The notes under the pieces: model-generated
The model's input: the letters and a program-made list of their open reading frames with translations, nothing else
Database searches by the model: none
What the model was told of the DNA's origin: nothing
Assembly (NCBI GenBank): GCA_017476965.1
Contig: JAFUXX010000260.1
Coordinates: 1-11,653 of the forward strand
DNA from: Kiritimatiellia bacterium
GTDB taxonomy: Bacteria; Verrucomicrobiota; Kiritimatiellia; RFP12; UBA3636
Length of the DNA stretch: 11,653 bases
Direction of reading: 5' to 3'
Translations under genes and position numbers: made by a program
Shown here: positions 7,261 to 11,653 of the stretch, in pieces
Numbering within the stretch: position 1 is the first letter of the stretch
Layout: each line of letters opens with the position of its first letter

Positions 7261-7264
<4 letters not shown>
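6677..7264 (-). CDS. secG: Preprotein translocase subunit SecG with a long Ala/Pro/Glu-rich tail
   Basis: SecG is the small auxiliary subunit of the SecYEG channel that aids SecA-driven export. The first 78 residues are typical: TM1 (about 3-25), the cytosolic loop LIQRSKGQGVGLSFGGGAAESVFGG (25-49), and TM2 (about 55-76, TRTTVILAFVFLVNTTVLAVL). The start ATG (7264) overlaps the tpiA stop as ATGA, so the two are translationally coupled, a tpiA-secG pairing common in bacteria. After TM2 comes a roughly 115-residue tail; residues 80-122 are mixed, and about 123-195 are built almost only of Ala, Pro and Glu in PEAPAA-type units. Canonical SecG is about 75-110 residues, so the tail is an unusual extension though Ala/Pro/Glu tails are seen on some SecG proteins. 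It is not a frameshift artefact: the frame runs to TAA at 6679-6677. Confidence 0.93.
6678..6898 (-). repeat. Degenerate in-frame repeat coding the SecG Ala/Pro/Glu tail
   Basis: On the plus strand the stretch is a run of imperfect 9-15-base units of the form GG(A/C)GC(A/T)TC(C/G)GG(A/C)GC. They encode iterated PEAPAAPEAPAAE. Copies differ at synonymous positions, so the repeat is old or selected at protein level. Such units can gain or lose copies by slippage. Confidence 0.7.
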
Positions 7265-8022
<758 letters not shown>

Positions 8023-8100
8023 TTCTTTCTCTTGGTGCTTGTTGTTTGTCGGAAAACTGTCGGCGCGCCCGCGAAACCCGCAACGCGCGCAACGCGCGGG

Positions 8101-8129
8101 AGTATCCCCAAAAACGCGCCGGAAGTCAA
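8101..8129 (-). promoter_or_regulatory. Promoter of tpiA-secG
   Basis: On the minus strand TTGACT (8129-8124) and GATACT (8106-8101) are separated by 17 bases, matching consensus at 5 and 4 positions. The start would be near 8094, giving a leader of about 72 bases that includes a G+C-rich, self-complementary stretch (GCGCGTTGCGCGCG) near 8080-8095. Confidence 0.65.
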
Positions 8130-8147
8130 ATTTTCCGCATTGGCATT

Positions 8148-8175
8148 GGCAACATTTCCACATCGGCAACATTTC
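8148..8175. repeat. Short direct repeat upstream of the tpiA promoter, also seen at 9471-9481
   Basis: GGCAACATTTC occurs at 8148-8158 and 8165-8175, a 17-base period. TCGGCAACATT from the second unit recurs exactly at 9471-9481, in the spacer before the large exported protein gene. The surrounding bases (GCATTGGCATTGGC) are built from the same GGCA/TTGG words as that spacer. Confidence 0.55.
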
Positions 8176-8255
8176 ACAAGGACCACGGCCGCAAGTACTG
8201 CGCCGTGAGCAAAATGGACGCGATGTTCATCCCGTCGATTTTGCAGAGGCTTTAG
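8174..8255. other. Ambiguous coding-like remnant with tiny ORFs on both strands
   Basis: On the plus strand an open frame ends at TAG 8253-8255 and reads HGRKYCAVSK then MDAMFIPSILQRL, with codons like those of neighbouring genes but no credible start, as if it were the 3' end of a lost gene. On the minus strand ATG 8230 to TGA 8174 encodes MNIASILLTAQYLRPWSL behind GACGGG, a possible short leader-type peptide. I cannot choose between remnant, small gene and chance. Confidence 0.25.
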
Positions 8256-8336
8256 CCTGAAAAAGCAGGTGGCTTTAGGAAAGGCAGTTGGCCTTCGCGC
8301 GGATGCGGCGAGGCCAACTGCGGGGCGCGACGCGCC
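8247..8336. repeat. Cluster of palindromes, REP-like intergenic element
   Basis: Three palindromic units lie within 90 bases. AGGCT-TT-AGCCT is at 8247-8258, with its half GGCTTTAG repeated directly at 8271-8278. A perfect 11-bp inverted repeat is formed by GCAGTTGGCCT (8284-8294) and AGGCCAACTGC (8311-8321) around a 16-base loop that can pair further. GGCGCG-A-CGCGCC is at 8324-8336. No T-run follows, so it is not a simple terminator. The arrangement resembles repetitive extragenic palindromes, but one copy in one window cannot prove repetition. Confidence 0.45.
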
Positions 8337-8436
8337 GGATGGCGCGGCGGAGAAGGCGTTTTTTCTGGTCTGGATGAGGATTTTTGCGGCTGTCCGCCGG
8401 CCGTGCGGACCGGTCGGGGCATGAATTTCGGCCCAA
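8337..8436. other. Rest of the tpiA / exported-protein intergenic region
   Basis: Beyond the palindrome cluster and before the promoter I see only one further small inverted repeat, GTCCGC (8392-8397) and GCGGAC (8405-8410) with a 7-base loop. There is no gene here. Confidence 0.4.
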
Positions 8437-8483
8437 GAAAAAATTTTTTCCGTTTTGTAACCTTTTTACAGGATGCGTGTAAA
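8437..8483 (+). promoter_or_regulatory. A/T-tract plus promoter with palindromic operator-like site for the exported-protein genes
   Basis: A perfect 14-base palindrome GAAAAAATTTTTTC (8437-8450) lies just upstream of a -35 TTGTAA (8455-8460) and -10 TGTAAA (8478-8483), spacer 17 bases, each matching 4 of 6 consensus bases. The A/T tract is where an UP element would be. The promoter is nested in TGTAA-N5-TTACA (8456-8470) and TTTACA-N7-TGTAAA (8465-8483), which look like overlapping binding sites for a dimeric regulator. Start near 8490 gives a leader of about 34 bases before the ATG at 8524. Confidence 0.5.
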
Positions 8484-8523
8484 GAAAAAAAACTCGCAGT
8501 TTCAATCCGGAAATGGAGCGACA

Positions 8524-9387
8524 ATGAACAAAACCTTCAAGACTCTGGCCGCGGTGGCGGCCTCTTTCGCGGCGGCGGGCGCAGCTGGCGTCGCCGCGGC
8601 GGCGAACTTCCCGGTCGGGACGCACCTCGTAAAGGGGACGCTGAAGGACTGGCAGAACAAGGTGCTGACTTCCTCGGCGCAGATCACGGTCCAGGCCGTC
8701 AACGAGAACGGCTCGGTGATCGCCTCCACGACGGTGGCGGATCCGACGGCGGACGGCTGCGACTTCCTGCTGCAGATTCCGCTCTCGTCGATGCCGACGG
8801 ACTCCACGGCGGCGGTCGGCGACAGGCTCAACTGCGTTGTCGTCCAGGAGTCGGGGCTTTCGCTCGCGGTCGATCCGCTCGCGGTCGGCGAGGCGAACAC
8901 GGTTTCGCGCGTCTGCCTCGCGTTCGTGGACATGAAGAGCTTCACCGAGGGCGGCGAGACGGTCGGAGTCCCGCAGGAATACATCGACCTCATCGGCGTC
9001 TGGATGGACGCCTACGGGATCGAAGGCGACTACGCTCCTTTCGCGGACTACGACGGGGACGGCGCGACGAACTACGAGGAATACGTCGCGGGTACCAATC
9101 CCTTCGACCCGACGGACAAGCTGGCGATCTCCGCCTACGACGCGCCGGAGGGTTCTCCCCATGCGATTAGCTTCGAGTACGTCGGCGGGCACCTCTACGG
9201 CGTCGTCACGACCCTCTCGCTCGTGAATCCCGAATGGGCGGCGCAGCCGGTCAAGGAGTCCGAGACGGCCGCCGAGACCGAGCAGGTGATGCCGTCGGCC
9301 GACGAATACGACGTCGGCATCGCGACAATCTACGTGGTGCCCGCCGAGGGCGCGACGAGCCAGTTCTTCAAAGTGGAGGCGAAGTGA
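8524..9387 (+). CDS. Exported protein with one DxDGDG calcium-binding (TSP3/dockerin-like) loop
   Basis: Function unknown. The 287-residue product has a clear signal peptide (MNKTFKTLAAVAASFAAAGAAGVAAAA, cleavage likely near residue 27). Residues 28-135 read as a beta-rich domain (FPVGTHLVKGTLKDWQNKVL; ITVQAVNENGSVIAST). Residues 151-170 (EYIDLIGVWMDAYGIEGDY) form a helix-like lead into a calcium loop, DYDGDGATNYEEYVAGTNPFD (175-195), with Asp175, Asp177, Asp179 and Glu186 in EF-hand/thrombospondin-type-3 spacing. A C-terminal beta-rich part ends FFKVEAK. The start is supported by GGAG seven bases before the ATG (8513-8516) and by the signal peptide; an in-frame upstream ATG at 8473 lies inside the promoter. 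It is first in a run of three exported-protein genes. The single calcium loop suggests a surface or extracellular role, not an enzyme. Confidence 0.82.
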   Translation: MNKTFKTLAAVAASFAAAGAAGVAAAANFPVGTHLVKGTLKDWQNKVLTSSAQITVQAVNENGSVIASTTVADPTADGCDFLLQIPLSSMPTDSTAAVGDRLNCVVVQESGLSLAVDPLAVGEANTVSRVCLAFVDMKSFTEGGETVGVPQEYIDLIGVWMDAYGIEGDYAPFADYDGDGATNYEEYVAGTNPFDPTDKLAISAYDAPEGSPHAISFEYVGGHLYGVVTTLSLVNPEWAAQPVKESETAAETEQVMPSADEYDVGIATIYVVPAEGATSQFFKVEAK

Positions 9388-9485
9388 AGAATGTCGCCAA
9401 CGTGAAAACGTTGCCAATTGCCAAGGCCAATGTCGCCAATTGGCAATTGGGATTGGCGACACCGGCAATGTCGGCAACATTCTAG
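9384..9485 (+). CDS. Possible 33-residue small ORF (GTG start) between the exported-protein genes
   Basis: GTG at 9384 overlaps the preceding stop as GTGA and sits four bases after GGAGG, one of the best Shine-Dalgarno placements in the window. The frame runs 34 codons to TAG (9483-9485), ten bases or so before the next gene's ribosome site, so it fits exactly between its neighbours. The peptide (MKNVANVKTLPIAKANVANW...) is composed of the repeated GCCAAT/TTGGC words of this spacer, and has no signal peptide or known domain. It may be a real small protein, a coupling device that carries ribosomes across the spacer, or an accident of a repeat without stops. The GGAGG also lies in the last codons of the upstream gene (VEAK). 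Confidence 0.35.
   Translation: MKNVANVKTLPIAKANVANWQLGLATPAMSATF
9389..9482. repeat. GCCAAT/TTGGC repeat-rich spacer with a strong inverted repeat
   Basis: Nearly all of the spacer consists of variants of (T)GCCAA(T) and its complement. AATGTCGCCAA occurs at 9389-9399 and 9429-9439. TGTCGCCAAT (9431-9440) is an exact inverted match to ATTGGCGACA (9452-9461) around an 11-base loop, and GCCAATTGGC (9435-9444) is a perfect 10-base palindrome inside it. TCGGCAACATT (9471-9481) matches the repeat near the tpiA promoter. No T-run follows, so it is not an intrinsic terminator; it could be an RNA hairpin that adjusts expression between the genes or a mobile repeat. Confidence 0.65.
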
Positions 9486-9497
9486 AAAGGTCAAACC

Positions 9498-11210
9498 ATG
9501 AACAAGACACGCAAAACAGCACTTTTGCTACCGTCGCTTCTGTCCCTTCTCTCGCTTTCGTCCATCGCGGCGCACGTCGAAGAGACGATGACGCTCGAGA
9601 AGGGCTGGAACGCGATCTACCTCGAATCGACGCCCGACAGCCCGGCGTGCGACGACTTCTTCCGCGGCGCGCCCGTGGAGCGCGTCGCGGCGTACCATTC
9701 GGACGCCTATTCCTCCACGCGCCAGATCGCGGACGACGGCACGCTCATCGCCCAGAAGCCGCTTTCCTGGTACGTGTGGGTTCCCGGCGACGAAACGGCC
9801 TCGACGATGACCGCGCTCTCCGGCGGCCGGGTTTACATGGTCTACGCGTCGGGCACCTGGACGAAGACCTTCCTCGGCGTCCCCGCAGCGCCGCAGCAGA
9901 CCTGGCGCGCAACGTCGGGCGACACGGGCTTCATGAACATCGCGGGCGTCTCCGCCGATGCCGACGCCGCCGTGACCGCGAAGACCTATTTCGGCGAGGG
10001 CCCCTTCGGCGCAGCGTCGGGCGTCGCCTACCAGATCGGCGGCAGCAATCCGCTCGCGCCGACGTTCCTCCCGATGATGCTGGGCGCCAAAGTGAAGCTC
10101 CAGGGCGGCAAGGCGTACGCGCTCGCCGCCACGAAGGACGGCGACTGGCCGGGCGCGATCGGCTTCTCCGGCACGGCGTCCGTCGCGTTCGACACCGGCG
10201 ACTTCGCGAGCGTCACGCTCAAGAACTTCGGCACCGCGGAGCGCACCTTCACCGTGAAGATCGTGGCCTCGGCGGACGGCGCGGAGCGGTTCCCGGCCGG
10301 CCTGAAGCGCGGCGTGAAGGACGAAAAGGGCGACGAATCGTGGATCGACGTGGAGCAGGGCGCCGCCTGGGACGTCGCGCTCGCGCCGGACGCGCTCGCG
10401 ACGCTGAAGTTCGCTATCGACCGCACCGCGATGGAGGATGGCGCGACCTACGCCGCCGTGATGCAGATCGGCGACAACGGCGGGACGCAGATGCGCGTCC
10501 GCATCCCGGTGACCGTCGCGGAGAAGCCGGAGGACGAAGCGCCGTTCCCGACCGGGCTCTGGGCGGGCTACGTACAGATGGAGGCGGTGTCGTCGCTCAC
10601 GAACGACGCGCCCGCCGCCGCGGCCGGCAAGCTCAAGATGAACATCCTCGTGCACGTCGGCTCCGACGGCAAGGCGCGGCTCCTGCAGCGCGTCGCGGCG
10701 GGAGTCGATTCGGAGGGCCGGCTGCGCCTCTTCGGCGACCTCGCCGCGGCCAAGGATGTGTGCGAAAACCCGCGCCGCCTCTCGACGGTGATGATGAGCG
10801 TGGACACGCCCTCGGTCGAGGCTTCGGCGGCCAAGAAGGAATTCGGCAAGCAGCTGCAGTTCGACTGGACGGTGGACGCCGACGCGCGCGACAACCCCTT
10901 CCGCCACGCCTGGCACCCGGACCACGACGGCCTCACCGCCGACTACTCCGGCAAGGTCGCGAGCGGCGACGACCTCGCGAACTACGCGAACCCCGTGAAA
11001 CCCGAGCTCTGGAGCGTCACCAACACGCTCTCGCTCACGTGGAGCAAGCCCGACACGCCGCTCGGGGAGTTCGATTTCGAGCACAACCCCGACGAGACCA
11101 CGTCCGGCTACGCGACGTGGCAGGTGGGCGGCCTCCTCTCCGGCGGCCCGATCAACTCGCTCGGCGTATTCTACCTCAAGCGCATCGCCGACGTGGGGGA
11201 AGTGGAGTAG
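9498..11210 (+). CDS. Large exported protein of unknown function ('GWNAIYLE' / 'HPDHDGL' type)
   Basis: Function unknown. The 570-residue product starts with a typical Sec signal peptide (MNKTRKTALLLPSLLSLLSLSSIAA, cleavage about residue 25). The mature N-terminus MTLEKGWNAIYLESTP resembles a repeat I recall from uncharacterised secreted proteins of Verrucomicrobiota and relatives. The middle is beta-rich (VTLKNFGTAERTFTVKIV, about 247-264; YAAVMQIGDNGGTQMRVRIPV, 318-338), suggesting Ig-like modules. ENPRRLSTVMMSVDTP (about 427-442) leads to the C-terminal block NPFRHAWHPDHDGL (466-479) and TNTLSLTW, whose His/Asp-rich character could bind metal. It ends with GVFYLKRI. AAAGG nine bases before the ATG supports the start. 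It follows the calcium-loop protein across the repeat spacer and shares its opening residues MNKT-KT. No catalytic motif was found. Confidence 0.8.
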   Translation: MNKTRKTALLLPSLLSLLSLSSIAAHVEETMTLEKGWNAIYLESTPDSPACDDFFRGAPVERVAAYHSDAYSSTRQIADDGTLIAQKPLSWYVWVPGDETASTMTALSGGRVYMVYASGTWTKTFLGVPAAPQQTWRATSGDTGFMNIAGVSADADAAVTAKTYFGEGPFGAASGVAYQIGGSNPLAPTFLPMMLGAKVKLQGGKAYALAATKDGDWPGAIGFSGTASVAFDTGDFASVTLKNFGTAERTFTVKIVASADGAERFPAGLKRGVKDEKGDESWIDVEQGAAWDVALAPDALATLKFAIDRTAMEDGATYAAVMQIGDNGGTQMRVRIPVTVAEKPEDEAPFPTGLWAGYVQMEAVSSLTNDAPAAAAGKLKMNILVHVGSDGKARLLQRVAAGVDSEGRLRLFGDLAAAKDVCENPRRLSTVMMSVDTPSVEASAAKKEFGKQLQFDWTVDADARDNPFRHAWHPDHDGLTADYSGKVASGDDLANYANPVKPELWSVTNTLSLTWSKPDTPLGEFDFEHNPDETTSGYATWQVGGLLSGGPINSLGVFYLKRIADVGEVE

Positions 11211-11249
11211 CGAAGAAGGGCAACCGACAGCAACCGAAAGGACAATACG

Positions 11250-11653
11250 ATGAAGAAAGCGGCAATTTTGGCAATGGCGGCGCTCGCCGCCGCGGCGGCG
11301 CAGGCCTCCGTGCCGGAGGTTCTCACCTACCGCGGGCAGCTCGTGCGCACGGGCGGGTTCGCCGAGGACGGCGAGAACCTGGCGCTCACGTTCAAGCTCT
11401 ACGACAGCGAGGCCCCGGAGGTGGTGCTGTGGGGCCGGTCGGTCGTCGCCACGGTGGGCGCCGACGGCGTCTTCTACGCGGAGCTCAAGGACGACAACGG
11501 CGCGGCGGTGCAGGGCGCGGCATACACGGCGCTCGTCGATGCGGTGGCAGCCGCGAAGGGCGCCGTCGAGATCGGCCTCACGCCTCCCGGCGCGGGCGAG
11601 ATAACGCCGCGCCAGACGCTCACGACGGGCGTCCGCGCGGCGCGCGCGGCCCG
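11250..11653 (+). CDS. Exported protein, N-terminal part (runs off the right edge)
   Basis: The 134 visible residues begin with a short signal peptide (MKKAAILAMAALAAAAAQA, cleavage after QA-SV likely). The mature part opens VPEVLTYRGQLVRTGGF and continues LALTFKLYDSEAP, VVLWGRSVVATVGADGVFYAEL and EIGLTPPGAGEITPRQTL. The 'YRGQL...G...LTFKLYD' opening is a pattern I recall from secreted bacterial proteins that start with a beta-sandwich and then carry repeat or tail-like regions; which of these follows cannot be seen here. GAAAGG (11236-11241) lies eight bases before the ATG. A 39-base gap from the previous gene, without a terminator, makes cotranscription likely. Codon use is very G+C-rich, like the two preceding genes. 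No enzyme motif is visible. Confidence 0.78.
   Translation, partial: MKKAAILAMAALAAAAAQASVPEVLTYRGQLVRTGGFAEDGENLALTFKLYDSEAPEVVLWGRSVVATVGADGVFYAELKDDNGAAVQGAAYTALVDAVAAAKGAVEIGLTPPGAGEITPRQTLTTGVRAARAA

Noticed and set aside
8023..8172. Cys-rich in-frame extension of TpiA (KCCQCQCGK ... CARCGF), which looks like a zinc ribbon
   Set aside because: The tpiA promoter (8101-8129) lies inside it, with transcription starting near 8094, and the TIM fold begins at MSRRILIAGNWKMN. The cysteines come from the GGCAACATT repeat read in this frame.
9389..9482. CRISPR-like array
   Set aside because: The repeated words are short (about 10 bases), irregularly spaced and in both orientations, with no uniform spacers and no cas gene in the window.
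8275..9522. 415-residue open frame on the minus strand over the first exported-protein gene
   Set aside because: It crosses the repeat spacer, the promoter and the palindrome cluster and is Arg/Asp/Val-rich, while the plus strand here has a signal peptide, a Shine-Dalgarno and a calcium loop.
9528..11084. 518-residue open frame on the minus strand over the large exported-protein gene
   Set aside because: It is a shadow: Arg/Val/His-rich composition, no start signal, and a well-supported secreted protein on the other strand.

Overview
The window is a G+C-rich bacterial chromosomal segment. The ordinary genes are housekeeping genes (pcnB, an aspartate-type aminotransferase, a nucleoside diphosphate kinase, tRNA-Val, purB, tpiA, secG). 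The rest encode exported proteins of a style I associate with the PVC group, in particular Kiritimatiellota/Verrucomicrobiota-like gut or anaerobic lineages: a single DxDGDG calcium-loop protein, a large secreted protein with 'GWNAIYLE' and 'NPFRHAWHPDHDGL' motifs, and a 'TYRGQL...LTFKLYD' protein. The lineage is an inference from protein style; no marker gene in the window settles it.

Layout. (1) 1-3280, minus strand: ndk-like gene, then aspC, then pcnB (running off the left edge). They are tightly packed: an 8-nt overlap, then a 15-nt gap in which the pcnB Shine-Dalgarno overlaps the aspC stop. A plausible promoter (TTGCGC-17-TATTCT) precedes ndk. The ndk product is a double-length protein whose first NDK-like half has lost the active-site residues. 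(2) 3492-4745, minus strand: an envelope-anchored protein of unknown function with one carboxypeptidase-regulatory/Ig-like domain, in DNA visibly poorer in G+C than its surroundings. (3) 5057-6658, plus strand: a good sigma70-type promoter, tRNA-Val(GAC), a strong hairpin terminator, purB, and a bidirectional terminator shared with the convergent secG. (4) 6677-8129, minus strand: promoter, tpiA, secG (ATGA overlap), with a SecG carrying a roughly 115-residue Ala/Pro/Glu tail. (5) 8023-8523: a 500-base intergenic region with the tpiA promoter, a short direct repeat, tiny ORFs on both strands, a cluster of inverted repeats, and an A/T-tract plus promoter plus palindromic operator-like site pointing right. 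(6) 8524-11653, plus strand: three consecutive genes for exported proteins of unknown function (the last cut by the window edge), with an unusual repeat-rich spacer (9388-9497) that itself reads as a 33-residue GTG-initiated ORF behind a strong Shine-Dalgarno.

The most interesting parts are the exported-protein operon with its repeat-built small ORF and palindromic promoter, and the asymmetric tandem NDK. I see no CRISPR array, transposase, integrase, phage gene or recognisable defence system.
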